From NCBI RefSeq assembly GCF_003590795.1, contig NZ_QYUL01000002.1, forward strand, positions 1,729,001-1,793,000: a stretch of DNA of 64,000 nucleotides, given 5' to 3'. This document shows, piece after piece, positions 54,760 through 62,815 of the stretch. Made by a program: the position numbers and the translations under genes. This DNA is from Azospirillum cavernae. GTDB lineage: Bacteria; Pseudomonadota; Alphaproteobacteria; Azospirillales; Azospirillaceae. Positions within the stretch are counted from its first letter, which is position 1, and the number at the start of each line of letters is the position of its first letter. The notes under the pieces are model-generated. The model did not search any database and was not told the origin of the DNA. It saw only the letters and a program-made list of their open reading frames with translations.

Positions 54760-55908
54760 TCAATCGAACAGCAGCGCGTGGCGGTTGGATTCCAGCGGTT
54801 CCGGCCCGGCGATGGAGGCCACCAACTCGCCCCGGCTGACGAAGCGCAGATTGTTGCGCGCCATGACGATGCCGCCGCCCGGCGTGCGCAGCGGCGTGCG
54901 GGCTTGATCGGGATCGGCGGCGGTGGGATCGACGATGTCGGCGATCAAATCGCCCGCCGCCACCTGGTCGCCGACGGCGCGGTGAAAGGCGATGACGCCG
55001 GACACCGGCGACACCACGCGGGCCAACCCGGTCAACGGCGTGGCGTCGCAAAGCAGCGGCGGCAGATCGGGCGGGGTTCCGGCGACGATGCCCCGTCGGA
55101 TCAAGGCGCCGATGATCGCCTGGGCGTCGGCGTCGGCCTGGGCGTCGTCAACGTCGGCCTTGCCGCGCAGCTCAATCGTGGTGGCGACGCAGGCCGCCGG
55201 GATCGGCCCATCGGCGGCGAAGCGCGCGGCCAGCGTCCACCAGGGCACCGAACAGGCCTCGTCAAACGGCTTGCCGCCCGCGTCGGGGGAGAGCAGCACG
55301 GCCTTGGCCCCCAAAAGGGCGGTCAAATCCGCCAGCTCCGGCCACAGGGCGTCGCCCGCGTAAAGGTGGGGGACCGATTCCTGGTCGCAATGCAGATCCA
55401 GAACCATGTCGGCGTCGAACGCCATGCCCATCAGCGTGTGGCGCAGGGCGGCGACTTCGCTGTCGGGCGGCGGCAGCGCGTCAAAGGCGGCGCGCAGGGC
55501 GGCGCGCACGGTCTGGACGTTGGCCTGAGGGTCGGGGCCGATCTTTCCGACCAGCCGTTCGGCGGCGCCCTCGATCAGATCGGGAAAGATCCGGTTGAAA
55601 TTGCCCGAGCCGTCCAGGGCGTAGCGCCCGACATGGACGCCCTCGACGATCTGGCCGATGCCGGTCGGGTTGCACATCGGCACGACGATGATCTCGCCCG
55701 ACACGGCGGCGCCGCGCAAACGGCGAATCAGGTGATGGGCGACCAGCAGGCCGGGGGTTTCATCGGCGTGCAAGGCGGCCTGGATGTAGATTTTCGGGCG
55801 CGCGCCGGGCGTGCCGAAGCGATGAACCGTCAGCGACCGGCGCGTGCCGAGTCGGTCGGTGAGCAGAGTCACCTCCTCAACGCGGTGGTGCGAAGGGGGA
55901 AGGCTCAC
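54760..55908 (-). CDS. Succinylglutamate desuccinylase/aspartoacylase family hydrolase
   Basis: 382 residues, M14-like zinc carboxypeptidase fold. Zn ligands appear in ALHADETPG (His and Glu) and LDLHCDQE (His). VVPMCNPTGIGQIVEG and the C-terminal barrel-like half (VVSPVSGVIAFHRAVGDQVAAGDLIADI), resembling a lipoyl-type beta domain, are typical of the longer AstE_AspA subgroup. Deacylates an N-acyl amino acid or a related amide; substrate unknown. Confidence 0.88.
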   Translation of the reverse strand: MSLPPSHHRVEEVTLLTDRLGTRRSLTVHRFGTPGARPKIYIQAALHADETPGLLVAHHLIRRLRGAAVSGEIIVVPMCNPTGIGQIVEGVHVGRYALDGSGNFNRIFPDLIEGAAERLVGKIGPDPQANVQTVRAALRAAFDALPPPDSEVAALRHTLMGMAFDADMVLDLHCDQESVPHLYAGDALWPELADLTALLGAKAVLLSPDAGGKPFDEACSVPWWTLAARFAADGPIPAACVATTIELRGKADVDDAQADADAQAIIGALIRRGIVAGTPPDLPPLLCDATPLTGLARVVSPVSGVIAFHRAVGDQVAAGDLIADIVDPTAADPDQARTPLRTPGGGIVMARNNLRFVSRGELVASIAGPEPLESNRHALLFD

Positions 55909-56012
55909 GATGATGCATCCTCGTCATGAATGGGGCGCGGCGGCGCGCCGACCGGGGGAGTGTGCCACAATCGGCGTTTTCGGGAACCGCAAAGCGTGCA
56001 TGGGGAGATGGG

Positions 56013-57254
56013 ATGAGCGTCGCGGCGGAGGGTGAGACGAGCTTGCGGGTGGGGCTGGCGGGCGCGGCGCTGGTCATGGCCCTGGCGCTCTATGGCGCGT
56101 TCAGCGCGCCCGCGCCCCCATCCGTCCGGCTGACCGAGGCGGCCATCGGCGCGCTGCTGTTGTTGGCCGTCGGCTGGCGCGCGCCGTTGTTCGCGGCGAC
56201 GGGCCACGCCCTGCGCCGGGCCGACCTTCCAACCTGGGAGGCGCTGGCGATTCCGGCGCTGGCTTGGCTGCTGTGGGCGCCGCTGTTGCGCGGGGCGGCG
56301 CTGGGCTGGGAGAGCGCCGACATCCTGCGCGACGTGGTGCCGCTGTTTTATCTGTTCCTGCCGGTTCTGCTGGTTCCAGCCCTGCGGCGTGGCGGGGTGT
56401 GGGCGGAGCGGCTGTTGGGCGGCGGGCTGATTTTGGCCGGGCTGCTGTTCACCCTGCGCTGGTGGAAAGAGGTTCAGTGGGGGTTCGGCGCGGTCGGCGT
56501 CCGGGCGATGACCGACGGCGGGGCCTATTTCCTCAACGCGCCGTCGGTGCTGTTCGCGGCGGTCGCCCTGCCGGTGTTGGCGTTGGGGCTGGCGGCGCGC
56601 GGCGGGGTGGCGCGGTGGATCGCCGCGCCCGCCTGCGCGCTGGCGGGGGCCTTTTGTCTGGCGGCGCTGGCGGGGGCGGTGCATCGCAGCGCGCTGGGGC
56701 TGGCGCTGCTGTCGGGCGTGGCGGTGGCGGTCTGGTGGGCGCGGCGGGCGCCGTGGCTGATCCTGCTGATTCTGGCTGGCTTGGCGCTGGTCGGTGGGTT
56801 GGCGGGCGAGTCGCTGTTCGGGGCCTGGGGGCAGGCGGCGGAAAAGACTCGTTTGACCGGCGTCAACGCCCGCTGGGACGAGGCGGCGGCGGTGTTTCAG
56901 CATGCGGCGCAATCGCCCTGGTCGTTGCTGTTCGGCGACGGCTGGGGCGCGCGGCTGGAAAATCCGGCGGTCGGCGGCTGGCGGGTGTCCTACACCCACA
57001 CGCTGGCGACCTACGCGCTGGTCAAGGGCGGCCTTCTGGGGGCGTTGGCGTTGGCGGCCTATTTCGGTGGGGTGGCGCCCGCGCTGCTGCGGTTGCTGCG
57101 TGTGGATCCGCCGCTGGGCTGGGCGCTGCTGCCGCCGCTGCTGATGGCGCTGGGGGTTCACACCAGCTTCAATGGTGCGAAAATCAATATATATCAATCC
57201 ACTAAATATGATTTTTCATCGTTTGTCATTGGCGGAAATTTTCCAGCTTTGTGA
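56013..57254 (+). CDS. O-antigen-ligase-like polytopic membrane protein, 3' end replaced by integrated element
   Basis: 413 residues from ATG 56013 (GGGAG upstream). About ten to eleven helices with a periplasmic loop (EKTRLTGVNARWDEAAAVFQHA) and FGDGWGARLENP, resembling Wzy/WaaL-type O-antigen ligases or polymerases. The last about 27 codons (from about 57176, NGAKINIYQSTKYDF) are AT-rich and belong to the integrated element, so the native C-terminus is missing. It may still be expressed with the foreign tail. Confidence 0.65.
   Translation: MSVAAEGETSLRVGLAGAALVMALALYGAFSAPAPPSVRLTEAAIGALLLLAVGWRAPLFAATGHALRRADLPTWEALAIPALAWLLWAPLLRGAALGWESADILRDVVPLFYLFLPVLLVPALRRGGVWAERLLGGGLILAGLLFTLRWWKEVQWGFGAVGVRAMTDGGAYFLNAPSVLFAAVALPVLALGLAARGGVARWIAAPACALAGAFCLAALAGAVHRSALGLALLSGVAVAVWWARRAPWLILLILAGLALVGGLAGESLFGAWGQAAEKTRLTGVNARWDEAAAVFQHAAQSPWSLLFGDGWGARLENPAVGGWRVSYTHTLATYALVKGGLLGALALAAYFGGVAPALLRLLRVDPPLGWALLPPLLMALGVHTSFNGAKINIYQSTKYDFSSFVIGGNFPAL
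57176..57225. other. Probable attachment-site junction
   Basis: Composition changes abruptly from GC-rich membrane-protein coding sequence to AT-rich DNA (aaaatcaatatatatcaatcc), immediately before the integrase stop codon on the other strand. The core cannot be defined because the other end is outside the window. Confidence 0.6.
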
Positions 57255-58200
57255 TGGCGGCAGACGCTCTTCGGCGTTGGTCTGCGGCCTTGGTATAATG
57301 CTCGACCATAGCGAGTGTGGCATGTCCGGTGATTGCCGCAATCTCGTGGACGCTACAACCCGCCTCCGCCAGCCGGGCGGCGGCTACCTTGCGCAAGCCG
57401 TGGAAGACGTAGCCCACGAACTCAGGCCGGAGGAACTCCCTCTTGCCGTCCTTGGCCTTGCTGCGAGCGCGCAGGCACCGGCTGAACATCGTCGCGAAGG
57501 ATGGACCATCCCTCCAAGGCTTGTCGTTCGACCGCACGAGCAGTGTTGTCGATTCAGAATTCTGCCTCCAGGCCGCAAGTTCAGCGCGCAGCGTTGCGTG
57601 GCAGGGGATCCAGAGCTTTGCGCCAGTCTTCTCCTGCACCACGCGAATCGCGGAGCCGTCGTAGTCTGCCCACGTCATCCGAATGCAATCCCCTTCGCGC
57701 TGGCCGGTATTCAGCCCCAAAACAACCGCTCGGCGCGCCCACTCAGGCAGGCCCCCAGGTGCAATGGCCTGCTCAACCAGATCTGGCGGCCAAGTCGCAT
57801 ATTCGCCGGTGGAAAGAGCTTTGATGCGGAGCGCGGGGTGGTAATCAATGTATTCCCGGTCTACAGCAAACTGCAATATAACGCCGAACATCACATGAAC
57901 CTGATTGGCCCGAGCTGGCTGTTCGGCGATGCTGTCGCGGAGCGCCAACACGTGGCGGCGCTTGATCGCCTTGATGTCAACATTTCCGTACGTGTCAATT
58001 ATGTGGTTTAATGCTCGTTCGTAATTTCTTTTACTGTTTGGGCGTAGTTTTGTGAATGCAGGACTCATGCGATATGCGCGAGCAATTGATTCGACGGTCC
58101 TGATTGAAGCGCCGCCTTCCTTCCTCTTTCGCTCGTAGGTATAGGTTTTAACCGTTCCGTCTGCGAGGGTTCTGCTTACGGATTTCTTTTTTTGGGCCAT
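57226..58200 (-). CDS. int: Tyrosine-recombinase integrase
   Basis: 324 residues from ATG 58200 (MAQKKKSVSRT). A basic N-terminal arm-binding part, SAM-like core-binding domain (about 55-130), then the catalytic domain: Arg in LNTGQREGDCIRMTW, HGLRKVAAARLAE (His-x-x-Arg), ITGHATLAMVEHYTKAA (His and nucleophile Tyr). Its stop is next to the junction, as expected for an element that integrates with int at its edge. The start lies inside the xis gene. Confidence 0.94.
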   Translation of the reverse strand: MAQKKKSVSRTLADGTVKTYTYERKRKEGGASIRTVESIARAYRMSPAFTKLRPNSKRNYERALNHIIDTYGNVDIKAIKRRHVLALRDSIAEQPARANQVHVMFGVILQFAVDREYIDYHPALRIKALSTGEYATWPPDLVEQAIAPGGLPEWARRAVVLGLNTGQREGDCIRMTWADYDGSAIRVVQEKTGAKLWIPCHATLRAELAAWRQNSESTTLLVRSNDKPWRDGPSFATMFSRCLRARSKAKDGKREFLRPEFVGYVFHGLRKVAAARLAEAGCSVHEIAAITGHATLAMVEHYTKAADQRRRASAAITKLENFRQ

Positions 58201-58432
58201 CCCGCAATATCCTTTCCATGATTGCATCCGGGTCTGCGGAGCGAGGAGGATTCGCTGTCGCCACATCCATTCCGCGCCGGACGGCGGCGCGCAGATCCTC
58301 GACAGGCCACCGCTTCATCCCGCCGATTTCGCGGGGTTCAGGCAGCACGCCCTTTTCCACCCACCGCTTGATCGTGCTGCGACTGGTGTCAAAGAACTCG
58401 GCGACAGAGATCTCCGAAAGAAACTCCTTCAT
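58148..58432 (-). CDS. xis: Excisionase-like MerR/AlpA helix-turn-helix protein
   Basis: 94 residues, GAGGTGGGG before the ATG. ISVAEFFDTSRSTIKRWVEKGVLPEPREIGG is a HTH_17-type DNA-binding domain. Overlaps the integrase start by 53 bp on the same strand, the usual xis-int arrangement. It probably bends DNA at the attachment site to direct excision. Confidence 0.8.
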   Translation of the reverse strand: MKEFLSEISVAEFFDTSRSTIKRWVEKGVLPEPREIGGMKRWPVEDLRAAVRRGMDVATANPPRSADPDAIMERILRDGPKKEIRKQNPRRRNG

Positions 58433-58624
58433 GCCCCACCTCTTGATGCCATCTGAGCGTGCGACGGGTAGCCGCCACGACGTGACAGTATATGCACGAA
58501 TTGGTGTTGACTGGGCAAGCTGAAAGCACTAATTTGCACTGGACAGAGCGCGGCGGCTCCGGTGGATGTGGGGTGGGTCGTCATCAATCAGCCGACTCTC
58601 GACGGTAGCCTGCAAAGGCTACAG
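58433..58624. other. Intergenic, no gene seen
   Basis: 192 bp between the xis-like gene and the repressor gene, presumably with the xis-int promoter on the minus strand. No repeat or hairpin stands out. Confidence 0.4.
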
Positions 58625-58999
58625 CTACATCCTTCTTTTTACAGAAAGGTCGAAAACGGTTTGGATGATGTCGTGCAATTTAGGTAAATCATCATCTGGT
58701 ATTTTTTCTAGAAGGTCGTTGATTTTCCTTCTGAACGGATTGTGAGAGGCGGGAGGTATTGGGTCATCTACCAATCCCGTTAACCAGTCTTCGTGAATAT
58801 CTAGCGCTCTAGCAATTAGCGTTAAGTAGGAGCTTGTTCTGCTCAGGCCATCTTCAATCTTTTGGATAGTCTGTGTCGGACACCCAACCAAGCGCGCCAA
58901 GGCTGGGCGGGTATATCCTTTGTCGATACGCGCCTTTTCAAGGCGATCAGGAAAAATGTCCCTTCCGGGCGTAGATATCTTCACGTTTCTCTTTGTCAT
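58625..58999 (-). CDS. Phage CI-like repressor (XRE family)
   Basis: 124 residues. N-terminal XRE helix-turn-helix: DRLEKARIDKGYTRPALARLVGCPTQTIQKIEDG (split here across about residues 18-52). The C-terminal part is a short helical segment, not a LexA/CI peptidase, so induction cannot be by self-cleavage. Divergent to the Cro-like gene across an operator cluster. Lower GC than the host genes. Confidence 0.82.
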   Translation of the reverse strand: MTKRNVKISTPGRDIFPDRLEKARIDKGYTRPALARLVGCPTQTIQKIEDGLSRTSSYLTLIARALDIHEDWLTGLVDDPIPPASHNPFRRKINDLLEKIPDDDLPKLHDIIQTVFDLSVKRRM

Positions 59000-59025
59000 G
59001 CAAGCCTCCGTAATGATGCGCAGAG

Positions 59026-59082
59026 TACACTAAAAAGTGTTAGGAGCAAGCGGATAGGTGTTACAAAACACTAATCAGTGTT
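59026..59082. promoter_or_regulatory. Lysis-lysogeny operator cluster
   Basis: Half-sites of AACACT/AGTGTT: TACACT 59026-59031, AGTGTT 59036-59041, GGTGTT 59057-59062, AACACT 59067-59072 and AGTGTT 59077-59082. The last two form a perfect 6-4-6 palindrome, the first two a 5-of-6 one, and the middle half-site faces 59067-59072. Spacing follows about 10-bp steps. Confidence 0.75.
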
Positions 59083-59145
59083 ACAAAAGTTGCGCTAATT
59101 GGCGCTTGATGACTCCGTTGAATGCTGCAACCAGGGCGCTAAAAA

Positions 59146-59445
59146 ATGGCAAGCCAGGAATATGAGAAGATCGTGAAGGCTGTCGGTTCCGAGGCGGCGC
59201 TTGCTCGCATGCTCGACACAGCGCAGCAGCATCTCAACCGCATGAGCAAACGGGAAGAGTTCACCGCCGATTGGGCGCTGCGCATCCGCAGCGTTGTGCG
59301 GAAATTCGATCCTGAGATGGACGTCGATGTCGGCGCGCTGTGCTCGGGCCTGCGCGGCTGGACGCCGCCCGACGCGCCCCAATCTTCCCGAAAGCGCGGA
59401 CGCCCTCCCGGTCCCTCGCGAGAGTCCGGCCTTCACAGTCTCTAA
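59146..59445 (+). CDS. YdaS/Cro-like regulator
   Basis: 99 residues. IVKAVGSEAALARMLDTAQQHLNRMSK is the YdaS/Cro-type helix-turn-helix, followed by a basic, Pro-rich tail (RKRGRPPGPSRES). First plus-strand gene after the operators, in the position of lambda cro. Confidence 0.75.
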   Translation: MASQEYEKIVKAVGSEAALARMLDTAQQHLNRMSKREEFTADWALRIRSVVRKFDPEMDVDVGALCSGLRGWTPPDAPQSSRKRGRPPGPSRESGLHSL

Positions 59446-59477
59446 CACCGCAAGCACCTCTGTCGGAGCAACCGGGA

Positions 59478-59735
59478 ATGACCACCACCAAAGATCACCC
59501 CGCCATCGTGGCCGAAGCCAGTCGGCAAAAGCGGCTGGTGGAAATCGCTGCACCGATCAATCCGCAGGACCATGCGCGCAAACATCGCGTCTCGCTCATG
59601 GGGGCGAGCGGAATCGCCGAGGAAACCTACCTCGCGCCGACGCTCGACTGCGCGCTTGCTGTGGCGGAACTCCTGCTGCGTGGCGAAGAGGTTCCCAAGA
59701 ACTACTTCGCAAATCTCACCGACGCCTCTCATTAA
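59478..59735 (+). CDS. Phage early hypothetical protein
   Basis: 85 residues from ATG 59478 (cggga upstream). Charged N-terminus (TTTKDHPAIVAEASRQKRL) and a helical end (LDCALAVAELLLRGEEVPKNYF). Family not recognised. Collinear with the other early genes. Confidence 0.55.
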   Translation: MTTTKDHPAIVAEASRQKRLVEIAAPINPQDHARKHRVSLMGASGIAEETYLAPTLDCALAVAELLLRGEEVPKNYFANLTDASH

Positions 59736-59770
59736 CACAACCCCACTAGAAGGCGGGCGCTTGGCCGATC

Positions 59771-59965
59771 ATGAAAATGGATATCCCTGAATTTCGCATG
59801 CAGTGCCTCAGCTTGGCTGCGCACACCGCCGGAAATGATGGCGACGCGGAAAAAATCATCAGCGCCGCCGAGAAGTTCTTCCGGTTCGCTTTCTTGGAGG
59901 CCGGGACCATCGAATTCGACCAGACCGACAACAAGCTCCAGTGGAAGTACGTTAAGCCTTCTTGA
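59771..59965 (+). CDS. Phage small hypothetical protein
   Basis: 64 residues, acidic, helix then strand pattern (AEKIISAAEKFFRFAFLEAGT). Family not recognised. Its last 14 bp overlap the end of the opposite-strand gene. Confidence 0.5.
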   Translation: MKMDIPEFRMQCLSLAAHTAGNDGDAEKIISAAEKFFRFAFLEAGTIEFDQTDNKLQWKYVKPS

Positions 59966-60224
59966 CCTTCGCCGCCTTCTCCGTGTCGGTCAGCTTCCAT
60001 GAGGTTGTAGCGGCGGCAATAGTGGCTGACTGCTCGTGAAGGTAACTGCGCGCGATTGTGATGGCGTCAGCTTCGTCGTAGTGACGAAGCGAGACAAGGA
60101 CCGGCACCTCGAACCCAAGGAGTCCATGCAGCACGCGGAAGGTAACTCTGGCGAAGTCTGTATTGCTTCCATCGACCCTAAGGGGCGCTTCCATTCGTAC
60201 AAATGTGACTTGGGCTTTATCCAT
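59952..60224 (-). CDS. Phage hypothetical protein on the opposite strand
   Basis: 90 residues from ATG 60224, with GGAG at 8 nt. The product MDKAQVTFVRMEAPLRVDGS onward alternates strands (ARVTFRVLHGLLGFEVPVLV) and ends in a basic helix. It is preferred over the overlapping plus-strand frame (60036-60308), which has no RBS. It would be a lone leftward gene in the rightward early region, such as a moron. Confidence 0.5.
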   Translation of the reverse strand: MDKAQVTFVRMEAPLRVDGSNTDFARVTFRVLHGLLGFEVPVLVSLRHYDEADAITIARSYLHEQSATIAAATTSWKLTDTEKAAKVKKA

Positions 60225-60378
60225 AAGGGCTACTCCGTGTGGGGTTGTGACAACCGCAGGGTAGCGCAGGCCGTGCGGTCTGTCATTGGGCTGCCCGGTC
60301 GCACCTAGGAACGCCGAACCACACCCAAATACCAACCCACGCGCTGGTCGATCTGGCGCGAACGCCGGAGGTTTGTCC

Positions 60379-60678
60379 ATGGTCAAGTTCAACGCACGCC
60401 GCAAAGACGCCGACAAGATCACAGCTATCGTCAAGAAGGTGAGTGAGGTCATGAAAAAATCTGGCGGCCCGGATGTTGACCATCTTGAAGTCCGAATGAG
60501 CCTGACAGCCTGTCACCTAAACGGTTGCCCGCTTGATCTCGACAAGCTGGCAGCCGCCGACGACTTCAACCTGCTGCATGACGTGATCGGCATCCACCGC
60601 CACGTCAGCCGCGACACCGGCGAACTGACTGACCACTTCCGCCCGCGCTGCGCCGCCCGAATTCAGCAGGCGGCCTGA
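60379..60678 (+). CDS. Phage protein, DUF6874-like
   Basis: 99 residues from ATG 60379 (GGAGG 9 nt upstream). KFNARRKDADKITAIVKKV, then ACHLNGCPLDLDKLAAADDFNLLHDVIGIHRHVSRDTGELTD across two stretches, resembles a small family common in phages of alphaproteobacteria (DUF6874, from memory). Function unknown. Confidence 0.65.
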   Translation: MVKFNARRKDADKITAIVKKVSEVMKKSGGPDVDHLEVRMSLTACHLNGCPLDLDKLAAADDFNLLHDVIGIHRHVSRDTGELTDHFRPRCAARIQQAA

Positions 60679-60683
60679 TCGTC

Positions 60684-60950
60684 ATGACCGACCGGATCAT
60701 CCGTAACATGGGCGCCGCATCCCTGCTGATCGAGCGTGATCCGCGACCGGGTCGAGCGTTCGTCAGCGTCGCGGACGTCGGGACCGACCGCTGTCGCTAC
60801 ATGACGAGCGTGACGCACAGCGCGTCTGTGACGTTGGGGTTCGAGGCGGCGGAACAGCATTTCGGCTGCCCCACCAAGGCGGTCGAGTGGCTCGACCAAC
60901 GCAGCGCGGACCTGGCCACACCCGTTCACCCGCCACAACTGGCGGCCTGA
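60684..60950 (+). CDS. Phage hypothetical protein
   Basis: 88 residues starting 5 bp after the previous stop. Predicted alpha+beta (ASLLIERDPRPGRAFVSVAD, HFGCPTKAVEWLDQRS). No family recognised and no strong RBS; supported by tight packing. Confidence 0.5.
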   Translation: MTDRIIRNMGAASLLIERDPRPGRAFVSVADVGTDRCRYMTSVTHSASVTLGFEAAEQHFGCPTKAVEWLDQRSADLATPVHPPQLAA

Positions 60951-61007
60951 GTTTCGCGGCCCCCGCCCGCGTCCACCAGCCCGAGAGGGCGTTTTCCTCC
61001 CAGCCTT

Positions 61008-61037
61008 GCCGCCGGGTTTTCCCCGAGACCCGGCGGC
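61008..61037 (+). terminator. Hairpin in the phage early region
   Basis: 10-bp perfect stem 61008-61017/61028-61037 with a 10-nt loop, followed by acctttcc, in the 208-bp gap after 60950. It may split the early operon or act in antitermination. Confidence 0.5.
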
Positions 61038-61158
61038 ACCTTTCCAAGCCCCTTACCCTGCATTGGGTGGGGCCACAGGGCGTTGCGGACGCAAGCAGCG
61101 ATCCGCCGGAAAGCCGCACGCCCGATAGAGCGCGGCGCATCCATCGGAGACCGCCGCC

Positions 61159-61515
61159 ATGCCTCTCCCCGCCCGCCGAAAGCGCGAGAGCGCCGAGACC
61201 GGACGCGACAAGCGCGCCCGCTCCCCCGCCCACCTGTCCTTTGTCCGTGGTCACGAATGCTCTGTGTCCGGCTGCAAGGGTGCGCCGATCGAGGTCGCCC
61301 ACGTCCGCGTCGGCACCGATGGCGGGACCGGGCTGAAGCCGTCCGACAACTGGACCATCAGCCTGTGCCGCGAGCATCACCAGGAACAGCACGCCATTGG
61401 CGAACCGGCCTTCGAGGTCCGTCACCGGATCAACATGAAGGCGCTCGCCGCCGAGTTCGCCGCCGCGTCACCAGCCTGGAAGCGTCACCTCAAGAAGATG
61501 GAGGCGCAGCGGTGA
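61159..61515 (+). CDS. DUF968/HNH-like phage protein, putative nuclease
   Basis: 118 residues (GGAG 9 nt upstream). CSVSGCKGAPIEVAHVR, then GLKPSDNWTISLCREHHQEQHAIGE, is a Cys2/His metal site with the histidines of a DUF968/HNH-type fold seen in phage recombination or Holliday-junction modules. Overlaps the next gene (GTGA). Confidence 0.78.
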   Translation: MPLPARRKRESAETGRDKRARSPAHLSFVRGHECSVSGCKGAPIEVAHVRVGTDGGTGLKPSDNWTISLCREHHQEQHAIGEPAFEVRHRINMKALAAEFAAASPAWKRHLKKMEAQR

Positions 61516-62645
61516 TCCAGCTCCCAACCACCCAGCCCGCTCCGGCGGTCATCAATTACAAGACCGTCGCGGCGCGCCTCGTCATCACCCCCAGCCAACC
61601 CGCCATCACGCTGGACGGCGTGGCCATCGGCACGCTCAAGCGTGAGATGGACGAGACCCGCCAAGTCTGGGCCGCGACGTTGACGGACGTCATCGGCCAC
61701 CGTGGCGGCTATTTCAAGAACGGCTCCCTGGTCGATCTCACCCGGGCCGTCACCAACAAAGTGGTCGACATCCTGCGCCGCCACAACCCGGACGCCGATT
61801 GGGGTGTCCTGCACCTGGAGGCTACGCCCGGCGAGCTGGTCGAGATCGCCGACGCTCGCCGCCGCGTCTTGCGCTTCCCGCACGGCCTTCGCTACGCGCA
61901 ACGGGCTTGCCCGGCTGGTCGGAAGGTGGTGATCCGAAATCCGCTCGCGCGCGGTCGCGGCCATCTGGTGTTTGAGGGGGCGGTCGAGGGTGTGCGCAGG
62001 GTTTCGCGCGCGCAGGCCCTTGCCGCTGATCGGCTTCTCGAATACCGCCATCCGAACGCCAAGCATTTTTCCGAGGTGACGTTCAACCTGCTGCCTGCCG
62101 TGTTGGCGCCGGAGGTCAAGGCTCAGGCGCCCGCCGCCCCGCCGCAAGGGGAGACGCAGGCCTCCATTATGGAATGGAAGCGCGCGACCTTTGGCGTCAG
62201 CACGCCCATGCGCCAGATGGCGCGCGCCGTGGAGGAGGCGGCCGAGTTGTTCCGCGCCGTCACCAGCGGGGCCGACCCGTCACGGGTCTCCGTCGAGGCT
62301 GCCGACGTCGCCCTGATCCTGGCTGACATCGGCGAGCTGTTGGGGGTTGCCGACTGGCTGGCCGATGGCCGTCAGACATGCATCAGCCAGCCCGAGCGGT
62401 TGGTCGCCTTCGTCGTGACCCAGCTTGGGTGTCTAGCCCGCGAGGTCGCGGAAATTGATCCGGAGCGGGGAGAAGACGGGCTGCGTGTCCCGCGCTCCAT
62501 CCTCCAATCAATCATCGGCGCCCTTCAGGAACTGGTCGAGTTTGGGGATCTGAAGGGGGCCATTGACGCCAAGATGGCGGTCAACCGGGCGCGTGTTTGG
62601 AGCCTGGACGGGACCGGCCATGGTTATCACCGGAGCGCCGCCTGA
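61512..62645 (+). CDS. Unknown N-terminal domain fused to MazG-like dATP/dGTP pyrophosphohydrolase
   Basis: 377 residues from GTG 61512, overlapping the previous stop. Residues about 1-210 form a globular domain I do not recognise. After a Pro/Ala linker (APAAPPQGE), residues about 218-377 are MazG-like: EWKRATFG, EEAAELFRAV and EAADVALILAD (the ExxE...ExxD metal site) and the characteristic end NRARVWSLDGTGHGYH of the phage dATP/dGTP type. It would hydrolyse purine dNTPs and shape the nucleotide pool during phage replication. The clamp gene lies 170 bp on. Confidence 0.78.
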   Translation: MIQLPTTQPAPAVINYKTVAARLVITPSQPAITLDGVAIGTLKREMDETRQVWAATLTDVIGHRGGYFKNGSLVDLTRAVTNKVVDILRRHNPDADWGVLHLEATPGELVEIADARRRVLRFPHGLRYAQRACPAGRKVVIRNPLARGRGHLVFEGAVEGVRRVSRAQALAADRLLEYRHPNAKHFSEVTFNLLPAVLAPEVKAQAPAAPPQGETQASIMEWKRATFGVSTPMRQMARAVEEAAELFRAVTSGADPSRVSVEAADVALILADIGELLGVADWLADGRQTCISQPERLVAFVVTQLGCLAREVAEIDPERGEDGLRVPRSILQSIIGALQELVEFGDLKGAIDAKMAVNRARVWSLDGTGHGYHRSAA

Positions 62646-62812
62646 TGCCAGCCCGGATCATCCGGCGCTGCGTCGCGCGCCTTGCCGCCGCTTTCGCCGC
62701 CCCCGCCGACGTCGCCACCCGTCGCCTGCGCGTCTGCCTCCATGACGACGCCCGCGCCCACCTGCTGGCCGCCATCAAGCGCCCGCCGGTTGCGTGCAAA
62801 AGCGGAGGGTGA
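62645..62812 (+). CDS. Small basic phage protein
   Basis: 55 residues from ATG 62645, overlapping the previous stop by one base (TGATG). Arg-rich and helical (ARIIRRCVARLAAAFAAPAD). Unknown; it may be a DNA-associated peptide or merely a coupling ORF. Confidence 0.45.
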   Translation: MPARIIRRCVARLAAAFAAPADVATRRLRVCLHDDARAHLLAAIKRPPVACKSGG

Positions 62813-62815
62813 GCG

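Noticed and set aside
57176-57225. tRNA gene as integration target
   Set aside because: No cloverleaf or CCA-like 3' end can be found around the junction; the left flank is membrane-protein coding sequence.
60036-60308. 90-codon plus-strand ORF in the prophage
   Set aside because: It overlaps almost completely the minus-strand gene 59952-60224, which has a better RBS and a more protein-like pattern; not excluded entirely.
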